NCBI RefSeq assembly: GCF_028622115.1 | Contig: NZ_CP097263.1 | Span: forward strand, 7,440,001-7,504,000 | Source: Kutzneria chonburiensis | Lineage (GTDB): Bacteria; Actinomycetota; Actinomycetes; Mycobacteriales; Pseudonocardiaceae | DNA: 64,000 nt | Direction: 5' to 3' | In this document: piece by piece, positions 8,397-15,535 of the stretch | How the letters are laid out: each line of letters opens with the position of its first letter | How positions within the stretch are numbered: the first letter of the stretch is position 1 | The notes under the pieces: model-generated | The model's input: only the letters and a program-made list of their open reading frames with translations | What the model was told of the DNA's origin: nothing | The model's database searches: none | Made by a program: the position numbers and the translations under genes

Positions 8397-8932
8397 TTCG
8401 AGCTGTCCTCCGGCACTCGACCCATCCGCAGCGCGACGAACACACCGACGCCGAGCAGCACGACACCGCCGACGATCCACGGCCACACCGGCACCGAACC
8501 GCTGCCGGAACCGCCGGACGACTGGGGATCAGCCGCGGCGGTGGCGGTGGCCGGCGTGCCGTTGCCGGCCTTGGTCAGGGTGAACTTCACCGAGCCCGAC
8601 ACCGGATGCCCGTCGGCCGACAGGATCCGGTAGCCGACGGTGTAGACGCCGGCCGCGCCCAGTGGCCGCACCGGTGCGCTGATCACGTTGCTGTCCACCT
8701 TGGCCGGGCCGGCCTCCCAGCGGGTGCTGCCCGGCCCGTTCACGGTGATCACGTCGAAGTCGCCCTGCTGGATCGGCAGGTCGAAGGTCAGGCTCACGGT
8801 CGACGGCCCGACCTCGAGCGACGTGCCGTCCTTGGGGTCGCTGCCGACCAGGACGTTGTGCGCGAACGCCGGACCGGCCAGCCCGAGCATGACGCCCGCG
8901 GCCAGCAGGAGACCGGCAAGAAAACGCTTCAC
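8393..8932 (-). CDS. copC: CopC-domain copper-binding protein, membrane anchored
   Basis: A 179-residue exported protein. A signal peptide (residues 1-24, ending GPAFA) precedes a mature N-terminus starting His-Asn, as needed for the CopC copper(II) brace. The second ligand pair is in LSADGHPVSG (Asp and His). A Ser/Gly linker, a C-terminal transmembrane helix (about 147-167) and a basic tail follow, so the domain stays tethered to the outer face of the membrane. It overlaps its neighbours by 4 nt on each side (YcnI upstream, CopD downstream), a typical translationally coupled arrangement. Confidence 0.9.
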   Translation of the reverse strand: MKRFLAGLLLAAGVMLGLAGPAFAHNVLVGSDPKDGTSLEVGPSTVSLTFDLPIQQGDFDVITVNGPGSTRWEAGPAKVDSNVISAPVRPLGAAGVYTVGYRILSADGHPVSGSVKFTLTKAGNGTPATATAAADPQSSGGSGSGSVPVWPWIVGGVVLLGVGVFVALRMGRVPEDSSK

Positions 8933-9723
8933 TCGGACTTGCCTTCGGTGGGAGTGGTGGATTCGGTGGCGGAAGTGGAGCCGGCCACGGCCGGTCGGCG
9001 ACTGCGGAGCACGGCCACCGCGCCGAAGCCGACGCCCAAAGCGCCGACGAGCAGGCCGGCGCCGCCGAGCCAGCGGGCGGTGTTGTCCGAGCCGACGGTG
9101 GTCGACGCGGCCGTGTCGGTCACGCCGCCGGTCGCGCCCATGGACGACATGTCCATCGCGCCGGGGGCGTTGGCCTTGGTCTGGAGCTTGATCGACGGCG
9201 CGGGGTGCTCGGGCTTGGGCTGCCCGGCGGCCGGCGGCTGGTCGGTCCAGTTCACCACGATGCCGTTGTCGTAGGTCTGCACGGCCGGGAACAGCAGCTC
9301 GTCGGTGTCATCGGGCATCGGCCCGGCCGACACGTCGAACTCCTGGAACTCGCCGGGGTTGACCCGGGTGCCGGGGTCGGCGGTCCAGGTGATCGTCTTG
9401 ACCGCCTTCTTGACGTCGGAGTTGTTCTCCTTGACCGGCGCCGGCAGCGGCTCGATGTCGATCTGGGACTTCCAGCCCGGCACGGGCTTCACCGACGCGC
9501 CGGGGATCGGGTACGACTGGGGGAAGCTGACCTGCACCTTCACCGTGCCGGCGTTGTCCTCCTCGTTGGGCACGCGGAAGGTGATCTTGGCGTAGCTGCC
9601 CTGCACGGCGGTGGTGACGTTGGCGGTGACGTGCGCGGATGCGCCGGGGGCGGCGACGAGGGCGATCACGCCGGCAGCGGCGAGCGCGCCGCCGGCCCGC
9701 AGCGCGAAGCGGGTGGTGGACAT
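8929..9723 (-). CDS. YcnI-like (DUF1775) copper-binding protein
   Basis: A 264-residue exported protein with a signal peptide (1-31, ending GASA), a DUF1775/YcnI beta domain beginning at the mature His (HVTANVTTAVQGSYAKITF) and a C-terminal transmembrane anchor (about 215-240). B. subtilis YcnI binds copper(II) through an N-terminal mono-histidine brace, and this His is in the right place. The region between domain and anchor is Met-rich (AMDMSSMG), another plausible copper site. The ATG at 9723 is preceded by AGGAGAG, which lies inside an 11-bp RNA stem (9733-9779). Confidence 0.85.
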   Translation of the reverse strand: MSTTRFALRAGGALAAAGVIALVAAPGASAHVTANVTTAVQGSYAKITFRVPNEEDNAGTVKVQVSFPQSYPIPGASVKPVPGWKSQIDIEPLPAPVKENNSDVKKAVKTITWTADPGTRVNPGEFQEFDVSAGPMPDDTDELLFPAVQTYDNGIVVNWTDQPPAAGQPKPEHPAPSIKLQTKANAPGAMDMSSMGATGGVTDTAASTTVGSDNTARWLGGAGLLVGALGVGFGAVAVLRSRRPAVAGSTSATESTTPTEGKSE

Positions 9724-9732
9724 GGGTGTGTT

Positions 9733-9779
9733 CTCTCCTGAATGAGAAAGGGCTTGGGGTGTAAGGGAATTCAGGAGAG
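9733..9779 (-). promoter_or_regulatory. RNA hairpin masking the YcnI Shine-Dalgarno
   Basis: On the minus strand, CTCTCCTGAAT (9779-9769) and ATTCAGGAGAG (9743-9733) are perfect complements with a 25-nt loop. The 3' arm contains the YcnI ribosome-binding site AGGAGAG. The 5' arm contains the TGA stop of the preceding gene (9773-9771). A ribosome finishing that gene would melt the stem and expose the site, so translational coupling is the likely purpose (inference). Confidence 0.5.
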
Positions 9780-10289
9780 GACGGGAGGACCGCGGCGGCC
9801 GAGGGAGCGGCGTAACAGCACGTCGAGCAGGTGGCCGGGGGCCGAAACGGCGACCAGGGCGACCACGCGGTCGGGATGCGGGAAGGACGGCACGACCGGC
9901 AGCAGCCGGCGGACCGCGCCGGCCACGGCGACGATCGTGGTGTCGGCCTTGGCCAGCAGCACGGCGGTCAGGACCAGCGCCACGCCGTGCGCGATGGTCA
10001 TCGCGCCGGAGCCGAGCACGCCGTTGCCGTGCATCACGGACAGCAGCACATGTTGGGCCAGCTCGGCGGCGCCGAGCGCGCCGACGATGGTCCAGCTGCT
10101 GCGCCAGCGGTCGGCCAGCGCGGTGCCGGCCAGCGCGATGAGCAGGCTCAACGGCAACACGGGCAGCGCTTCGGGCCAACCGCCGCCGGCCACGCCGTGC
10201 GCGGTGACGGCCAGGGTGGTGGAGCTGACGGCCAGCATGGCGCCGCGCATCAGGCGCACAGGGCCGGTGAGCTGCTGCCGTCGGGACAC
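9771..10289 (-). CDS. Four-helix membrane protein of the copper operon
   Basis: About 172 residues with four to five hydrophobic helices carrying buried His and Met residues: TAHGVAGG in helix 1, AELAQHVLLSVMHG in helix 3 and MTIAHG in helix 4. I cannot name a family. The His/Met pattern and its place as first gene of the YcnI-CopC-CopD operon suggest a role in copper handling. The GTG at 10289 is the best-supported start but has no strong ribosome-binding site, so the N-terminus is uncertain. Its stop codon lies in the hairpin that masks the YcnI start region. Confidence 0.65.
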   Translation of the reverse strand: MSRRQQLTGPVRLMRGAMLAVSSTTLAVTAHGVAGGGWPEALPVLPLSLLIALAGTALADRWRSSWTIVGALGAAELAQHVLLSVMHGNGVLGSGAMTIAHGVALVLTAVLLAKADTTIVAVAGAVRRLLPVVPSFPHPDRVVALVAVSAPGHLLDVLLRRSLGRRGPPVLS

Positions 10290-10367
10290 GTGGATGAGCG
10301 TAAGGGCTCCTCGTAGTCGTTCCGAATGGTGGTTTGTAACTACTCCGTTTCGGGTAACCGTCACGTC

Positions 10368-11015
10368 ATGGCTCTGTGGACGTACGTCACGGCGCGCTGG
10401 CAGTCCCTGCTGATGGACTCCTACCTGCATGCCAGCGCTGTGGTTCAGGCCACCCTGCTCGCGGCGGTCATCGGCGTGGGCCTCGGCGTCGGCGTCTACC
10501 GAAGTCCCGTCGGCTCCGCCGTGGCGACGGCGCTGACCAGTGCGATCTTGACCATCCCGTCGTTCGCGCTGCTCGGCCTGCTGATTCCGGTGCTCGGCCT
10601 TGGCGTGCCGCCGACGATGGTGGCGCTCGTCCTGTACGCGCTGCTGCCGATCGTCCGGAACACCGTTGTCGGCCTGAACGGGATCGATCCGGCGGTGGTG
10701 GACGCGGCCCGTGGCATCGGCATGAGCCGGCTGCGCGTGCTGACCGGCGTCGAGCTGCGGCTGGCCTGGCCGGCGATCCTGGCCGGCATGCGGGTCAGCA
10801 CCCAGCTGCTGATGGGCATCGCGGCCATCGCCGCGTACGTGAAGGGCCCCGGCCTCGGCAACCTGATCTTCAGCGGGCTGTCCCGGGTCGGCAGCGTCAA
10901 CGCCGTCGACCTCGCGCTGGTCGGCACCGTCGGCGTGATCGTGATCGCACTGCTGCTGGACGGCGGGTACGTGCTCGTCGGCCGGCTGACCACACCGAAG
11001 GGCATCCGTGACTGA
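10368..11015 (+). CDS. Compatible-solute ABC transporter permease (OpuCB-like)
   Basis: A 215-residue inner-membrane permease with about 6 helices. The BPD transport signature is visible around VDAARGIGMSRLRVLTGVEL, the EAA-type loop that docks on the ATPase. It forms one of two permeases of a quaternary-amine (glycine betaine, carnitine or choline) importer with 11008-12141, 12134-12871 and 12868-13830. The ATG at 10368 is chosen over an in-frame ATG 14 codons upstream because family proteins begin close to it. No strong ribosome-binding site is seen. It overlaps the ATPase gene by 8 nt. Confidence 0.85.
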   Translation: MALWTYVTARWQSLLMDSYLHASAVVQATLLAAVIGVGLGVGVYRSPVGSAVATALTSAILTIPSFALLGLLIPVLGLGVPPTMVALVLYALLPIVRNTVVGLNGIDPAVVDAARGIGMSRLRVLTGVELRLAWPAILAGMRVSTQLLMGIAAIAAYVKGPGLGNLIFSGLSRVGSVNAVDLALVGTVGVIVIALLLDGGYVLVGRLTTPKGIRD

Positions 11016-12141
11016 CCAAGCGGTCGACATCCAGCTCGAGAACGTCACCAAGCGCTATCCGGGCGGCCGGCAGGCGGCGGTCGAGGACTTCAGCATGAGC
11101 ATCGCGGCCGGCGAGATCGTGGTCTTCGTCGGCCCGTCGGGCTGCGGCAAGACCACCACCATGAAGATGATCAACCGGCTGATCGAGCCGTCATCAGGGC
11201 GGATCACCATCGGCGGCACGGACGCGCTGTCGCTCGACGCCGACGAGCTGCGCCGCGGCATCGGCTACGCGATCCAGCAGGCCGGCCTGTTCCCGCACCT
11301 GACCGTCGGACAGAACATCGGCCTGGTGCCAGGTCTGCTCGGCTGGACCAAGGTGAAGACGGCGAGCCGGGTCGAGGAGATGCTGGAGCTGGTCGGGCTG
11401 GACGCCGGCGAGTTCCGCGACCGGTTCCCGAGGCAGCTGTCCGGTGGCCAGCAGCAGCGGGTCGGCGTGGCTCGGGCGCTGGCCGCGGATCCACCGGTGC
11501 TGCTGATGGACGAGCCGTTCGGCGCGGTCGACCCGATCACCCGCGGCAATCTCCAGGACGAGCTGCTGTCGCTGCAGTCCGAGCTGCACAAGACGATCGT
11601 CTTCGTCACGCACGACTTCGACGAGGCGGTGAAGCTGGGCGACCGGATCGCCGTGCTGGGGCCGAAGTCGAGCATTCTTCAGTTCGACACGCCGGAGGCG
11701 ATCCTGGCCGCGCCGGCCGACGACACGGTGGCCGGCTTCGTCGGCGCCGGTGCGTCGCTCAAGCAGCTGACCCTGTTGCGGGTCAGGGACATCGAGCTGG
11801 ACGAGACCGAGACGGCGACGATCGACGAGCGTCCGGCGGACGTGCGGGCGCGGCTGACGGCGAAGAACCAGAAGTACGCGCTGGTACTGGACAATCGCCG
11901 CCGGCCCAAGCGCTGGGTGCATCTGCGCGATCTCAACGACGGCGTGCTGAGCACGGTCGGGCGGCCGGTGAACGACCAGGTCACCAGGCAGTCCACGGTG
12001 CAGGACGCGCTGGAGGCGATCCTCACCGAGGGCGGCTCGGTCCCGGTGGTCGGCACGCGCGGCGAATACGTTGGCGCGATTGGCATCGACACCGTCATGG
12101 AGACCGTCCGCAAGCTGCGGGAGGAACACGACCATGGCTGA
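11008..12141 (+). CDS. Compatible-solute ABC transporter ATP-binding protein (OpuCA/ProV-like)
   Basis: A 377-residue ATPase. Walker A is GPSGCGKTT (residues 42-50), the signature is LSGGQQQR and Walker B is VLLMDEPFGAVDP. After about residue 250 comes a CBS-type regulatory region (TVQDALEAILTEGGSVPVVGTRGEYVG, in part DALEAILTEGGSVPVV), which in OpuCA/OpuAA senses ionic strength or cyclic-di-AMP. It energises the importer with the two permeases on either side, each overlapping it by 8 nt. Confidence 0.92.
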   Translation: MTDQAVDIQLENVTKRYPGGRQAAVEDFSMSIAAGEIVVFVGPSGCGKTTTMKMINRLIEPSSGRITIGGTDALSLDADELRRGIGYAIQQAGLFPHLTVGQNIGLVPGLLGWTKVKTASRVEEMLELVGLDAGEFRDRFPRQLSGGQQQRVGVARALAADPPVLLMDEPFGAVDPITRGNLQDELLSLQSELHKTIVFVTHDFDEAVKLGDRIAVLGPKSSILQFDTPEAILAAPADDTVAGFVGAGASLKQLTLLRVRDIELDETETATIDERPADVRARLTAKNQKYALVLDNRRRPKRWVHLRDLNDGVLSTVGRPVNDQVTRQSTVQDALEAILTEGGSVPVVGTRGEYVGAIGIDTVMETVRKLREEHDHG

Positions 12142-12871
12142 CCGCTCCGACCGGATCCGGATGTTCGCGCAGCCGGTCGTGGTGCTCGCGGTGGTCGCCG
12201 GCCTGCTGGTTTGGGCGGGTACCCGGCAGCTGGACGACATCGAGCAGCGCAACCTCAACTTCTCGACGCTGCTGGAGCTGACCTGGCAACACCTGCTGCT
12301 GGCCATCGCCGTCACCGCCATCGTGGTGCTGGTCGGTGTGCCGCTGGGCATCGTGCTGACCCGGCGCTGGGCCCGGTTCGCGGCGCCGTTCGTGTTGGCG
12401 CTGGCCAACATCGGCCAGGCCGCGCCGGCGATCGGCGTGCTGGTGCTGTTCTTCCTGGCCACGGCCAGCACCGGGTTCTGGGTCGCGGCGCTGCCGATCG
12501 CGCTGTACTCGCTGCTTCCGGTGCTGCGCAACACGATCGTCGGTATCCGGCAGGTCGACCCGACGCTGGTCGAAGCCGGCCGCGGCATCGGCATGTCGGC
12601 GTCGACGGTGCTGCGCCGGATTGAGCTGCCGCTGGCTGTGCCGCTGATCCTGGCCGGCCTGCGCACCTCGCTCGTGCTGGCCGTCGGCACCGCGACGCTG
12701 GCGTTCTTCGTGGCCGGCGGCGGGCTCGGCGTGCTGATCGACACCGGGGACAAGTTGGCCCGTTACTCGGTGCTGGTGGTCGGCGCGGTGCTGGCGATGG
12801 CCTTGGCGCTGCTCGTGGACTGGCTCGGCGGGCTGGCGGAGGAGTTTCTCGGACCGAAGGGGCTGCGATGA
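12134..12871 (+). CDS. Compatible-solute ABC transporter permease (OpuCD-like)
   Basis: A 245-residue permease with about 6 helices, the second permease of the system. The EAA loop is VEAAGRGIGMS-like (VEAGRGIGMSASTVLRRIEL). It is related to but distinct from 10368-11015, so the transporter is probably a heterodimer of permeases as in B. subtilis OpuC. The ATG at 12134 overlaps the ATPase stop by 8 nt and is the natural start; a 21-codon longer frame upstream reads as a shadow of the ATPase. Confidence 0.88.
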   Translation: MADRSDRIRMFAQPVVVLAVVAGLLVWAGTRQLDDIEQRNLNFSTLLELTWQHLLLAIAVTAIVVLVGVPLGIVLTRRWARFAAPFVLALANIGQAAPAIGVLVLFFLATASTGFWVAALPIALYSLLPVLRNTIVGIRQVDPTLVEAGRGIGMSASTVLRRIELPLAVPLILAGLRTSLVLAVGTATLAFFVAGGGLGVLIDTGDKLARYSVLVVGAVLAMALALLVDWLGGLAEEFLGPKGLR

Positions 12872-13830
12872 AGAAGCTGGTGGCGCTGGCCCTGGTCGGG
12901 ACGCTGCTGACGGGATGCGGGCTGAGCTCCGGCTCGACCGTGCCGGTCGCGGTCGGTCCAGGGTCGATCAAACCGGTGCTGTCCGGGGTGCGGCTGGCCG
13001 TGGGGTCCAAGGACTTCACCGAGAACATCGTGCTGGGCTACCTCGCCGAGCTGGCCCTGTCGGCGGCCGGCGCGCAGGTCAGCGACCTGACCAACATCCA
13101 GGGCTCCAACTCGGCCCGCAACGCGCTGCTGGCTGGGCAGATCGACATGACCTGGGAGTACACCGGCACGGCGTGGATCAGCTACCTCGGGCACAGCGAC
13201 GTGATCGTGGACCCGAAGCAGCAGTTCGACAAGGTGCGCGAGGCCGACAAGGCCAACGGGGTCAGCTGGATCGCGATGTCCCCGGTCAACGACAAGTACG
13301 CCATCGCCGCCAATGCCGACGTGGTGCGGAAGTACGGCGTGCACACGCTGTCGCAGCTGGCCAAGGTCGATCCGGCGGCGGTGACGTTCTGCCTGGAGAC
13401 CGAGTTCGCCAGCCGCAACGACGGCTTTCCCGGCATGGCCAAGAAGTACGGGATCCCGTCGGACAACGTGAAGATCCTCGGCACCGGCGCGGTCTACCAG
13501 GCGACCAAGGACGCGAAGGCCTGCAACTGGGGCGAGGTGTTCACCACCGACGCCCGGATCCTGTCACTCGACCTCAAGGTGCTTGACGACGACCAGCACT
13601 TCTTCCCGCAGTACAACGCGGCGCTGACCGTGCGGTCCAGCGTGCTGGCCGAGCACCCGCAGATCGAGCAGGTGCTCAAGCCGGTGTCCGACAAGCTGGA
13701 CAACGCGACCATGCAGAAGCTGAACGCCGAGGTGGACGTGCAGGGCAAGGACCCGGCGGATGTCGCCCGGGACTGGCTGGTCAAGGAAGGCTTCGTGACC
13801 AGCCGGGATGTGCCGGACAGCAACGCCTAG
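12868..13830 (+). CDS. Glycine betaine/choline-type substrate-binding lipoprotein
   Basis: A 320-residue solute-binding protein. A lipoprotein signal peptide (MKKLVALALVGTLLTGC) gives a lipobox LLTGC with Cys17. The OpuAC-type domain begins near residue 43 (GVRLAVGSKDFTENIVLGY); aromatic residues such as WEYTGTAWISYLG fit the aromatic cage used for quaternary amines. It overlaps the upstream permease by 4 nt and closes the four-gene operon. The convergent TetR gene overlaps its stop by 4 nt, with no clear terminator between them. Confidence 0.9.
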   Translation: MKKLVALALVGTLLTGCGLSSGSTVPVAVGPGSIKPVLSGVRLAVGSKDFTENIVLGYLAELALSAAGAQVSDLTNIQGSNSARNALLAGQIDMTWEYTGTAWISYLGHSDVIVDPKQQFDKVREADKANGVSWIAMSPVNDKYAIAANADVVRKYGVHTLSQLAKVDPAAVTFCLETEFASRNDGFPGMAKKYGIPSDNVKILGTGAVYQATKDAKACNWGEVFTTDARILSLDLKVLDDDQHFFPQYNAALTVRSSVLAEHPQIEQVLKPVSDKLDNATMQKLNAEVDVQGKDPADVARDWLVKEGFVTSRDVPDSNA

Positions 13831-14468
13831 CGGGGTGCGCTGAGCACCTGCTCGATCTGTTCCGGCGTTGGTGTGGCGCCCGGCAGCGGTTCCCGCTGCT
13901 GGGTGTCGGCCCGATAGCCATCCAGCACCAGGGCCAGCGCGCGCCGCCACAGCGTCGGGTCGATGCGCCTGGAGTGCTCCAGCACGGCTCCGACCATCTC
14001 CTGGACCAGCGGAAAGTCTCCGACGCCGACATCGGGGCGCAGCTGCCCGGAGGCATGCGCCCGGCGGACCAGTTCCCGCACGGCCGGGCCGATCCGCGCC
14101 TGGGCCCGGCGGGCCAGGTCGGTGGTGCGGCCGTCGCCGGTCATCAGGTCCTTGAGTCCCTTGTCGCCGGCCTGGAGCTCCAGGTTGCCGGCGACGAACG
14201 AGCACAGCCCCTGCCACGGGTCGTCGATCTCCAGCGCCGCGTCGACCAGCGCGATGATCCGGTCCACCCGCTCGTCGAACAGCTCGTTGATCAGCTCCTG
14301 GCGGTCCGGGAAACGCCGGTAGACGGTGCCGACGCCGACCTCGGCGGCCCGGGCGATGTCGTTGTGCGTCACGTCGAGGCCGACCTCGGCGACCAGCGCG
14401 TTCGCGGCGGCGAGGATGCGCAGCCGGTTGCGCTCGGCGTCCCGGCGCAGTGGTTTCGACCCGTCCAT
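13827..14468 (-). CDS. TetR-family transcriptional regulator
   Basis: A 213-residue regulator. The N-terminal helix-turn-helix is clear (RILAAANALVAEVGLDVT, then IARAAEVGVGTVYRRFPDR); the remainder is a ligand-binding and dimerisation domain of unknown specificity. The frame stays open to an ATG at 14507, which would add 13 acidic residues; the start at 14468 fits family length better, but neither has a good ribosome-binding site. It is divergent from the DUF6069 gene at 14589 and inverted repeats fill the gap, so it probably represses itself and that gene. Confidence 0.82.
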   Translation of the reverse strand: MDGSKPLRRDAERNRLRILAAANALVAEVGLDVTHNDIARAAEVGVGTVYRRFPDRQELINELFDERVDRIIALVDAALEIDDPWQGLCSFVAGNLELQAGDKGLKDLMTGDGRTTDLARRAQARIGPAVRELVRRAHASGQLRPDVGVGDFPLVQEMVGAVLEHSRRIDPTLWRRALALVLDGYRADTQQREPLPGATPTPEQIEQVLSAPR

Positions 14469-14488
14469 GGACCCATCGTAGCTGTCAA

Positions 14489-14573
14489 ATGGATAAGGGT
14501 CGTCCATGTGGATAGCTTCTATCCGTTTCTGCTGCTACGGTCGGTCTGTCAGAAACGGAGCGCAGTTATCCAC
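14489..14573. promoter_or_regulatory. Operator region with nested inverted repeats (TetR control)
   Basis: Three elements lie between the TetR gene and the DUF6069 gene. GGATAG-CTT-CTATCC (14510-14524) is a perfect dyad. TCCGTTTCTG (14522-14531) pairs perfectly with CAGAAACGGA (14550-14559). GTGGATA (14508-14514) is mirrored by TATCCAC (14567-14573), and another TGGATAA lies at 14490-14496. The GGATA core recurring in both orientations fits a TetR dimer operator. Confidence 0.55.
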
Positions 14574-14588
14574 TTCTAGGAGACGATC

Positions 14589-15023
14589 ATGAGCACCCAT
14601 GTCCACCCGCAGGCCGACACCTCGACCGCCCGCGTCGCGCTCGGCGTCGCCGCCGCGGCGGTAGTCTCGATCGCCCTGAACACCGCGGTCGCGCTCGGTG
14701 CCGCCGCCCTCAGTCCCAACGGCACCACCATGGGCCTCAACCTGCCGGCCTACGGATCGTTGACGATCATCGGCGTGCTGGCCGGCACCCTGGGTTGGGC
14801 GCTCGTCCGCAAGCACGCCGCCCGGGCGCGGGCCACCCTGCGCACACTGGTCCCGCTGGTCCTCGTGCTGAGCTTCATCCCGGACGTGTTGCTGCTGGTC
14901 ACCGGCACGGCTGACGGGGTCAACTTTGCCGCCCTGGTGGTGATGCACGTGGTCGTCGCGGCCGTCACCGTGACGACAGCCAGCCGGGTGCTGCCGCTCG
15001 TCGGCTACCGCCGGACCGTCTAG
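14589..15023 (+). CDS. DUF6069-type four-helix membrane protein
   Basis: A 144-residue membrane protein with four predicted helices (about 15-40, 55-75, 88-110 and 115-135), resembling the actinobacterial DUF6069 family of unknown function. The ATG follows AGGAGA at ideal distance. It is the likely target of the divergent TetR regulator because the two share the repeat-rich 14469-14588 region. Such pairs often respond to small hydrophobic molecules, but no transport motif is visible. Confidence 0.75.
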   Translation: MSTHVHPQADTSTARVALGVAAAAVVSIALNTAVALGAAALSPNGTTMGLNLPAYGSLTIIGVLAGTLGWALVRKHAARARATLRTLVPLVLVLSFIPDVLLLVTGTADGVNFAALVVMHVVVAAVTVTTASRVLPLVGYRRTV

Positions 15024-15457
15024 TTGACGCCGAGTCGACGGAGCAGATCCTCTTCCAGCCGGTCCAGCTCCAGGCTGACGGCCTTGTGCGCGGCCTTGCG
15101 GCGGCCGCTGGGCATCCGCTCCGCGGCCCGCACGGCGGCGGCCAGCTGGGTCAGCCGGGCTTCGCTGGAGTCGGCGAACGCGGCATCGGAATTCCGCAGG
15201 TCAGCGGAGGCTGCGGCGGCACCGGCGATGCGGGCGTGCAGTGCGCCGCCGCGGCCGGAGTACGTGGCGAGATCCTTCACCTCGACGCCGAGGCGACGGG
15301 CCCGCATCCGGTCGACGGCGTCGCGCGCCATCGAGGCGGCGCGCAGCGCGTACGGCGCGACGACGGGCACCACGGCCGGGCCGACGACCTTGGCCAGGCC
15401 GATCAGATTCTTCGCGTGCGCGGGAGTGAACCGAGGCTTCGACCGGTTGCGTGCCAC
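15020..15457 (-). CDS. DUF6474 family protein
   Basis: A 145-residue basic, helical protein matching the actinobacterial DUF6474 pattern: a basic N-terminus (RNRSKPRFTPAHAKNLIG), a hydrophobic VVGPAVVPVVAPYALRAA segment, and C-terminal helices ending LDRLEEDLLRRLG. The function is unknown. The GTG start has GAGGA directly next to it with no spacer, which is unusual and may point to a slightly different start. It is divergent from the nuclease gene at 15536 and overlaps the DUF6069 stop by 4 nt. Confidence 0.72.
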   Translation of the reverse strand: MARNRSKPRFTPAHAKNLIGLAKVVGPAVVPVVAPYALRAASMARDAVDRMRARRLGVEVKDLATYSGRGGALHARIAGAAAASADLRNSDAAFADSSEARLTQLAAAVRAAERMPSGRRKAAHKAVSLELDRLEEDLLRRLGVN

Positions 15458-15535
15458 TCCTCGACTCTAGTCCGGCCGGTGGAGATCCACCGGCCGTCGA
15501 CACGGACCTCGAGCGGCGGAACTAGGCTGGTCATC

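Noticed and set aside
6832-8466. 544-codon minus-strand open frame
   Set aside because: It spans several real genes in both orientations and consists of Arg/Pro-rich text; CopD in another frame has proper membrane helices.
15086-15535. N-terminal extension of the nuclease frame
   Set aside because: It is antisense to DUF6474 and Gly/Arg-rich; GTG 15536 gives the family-like N-terminus with Cys15.
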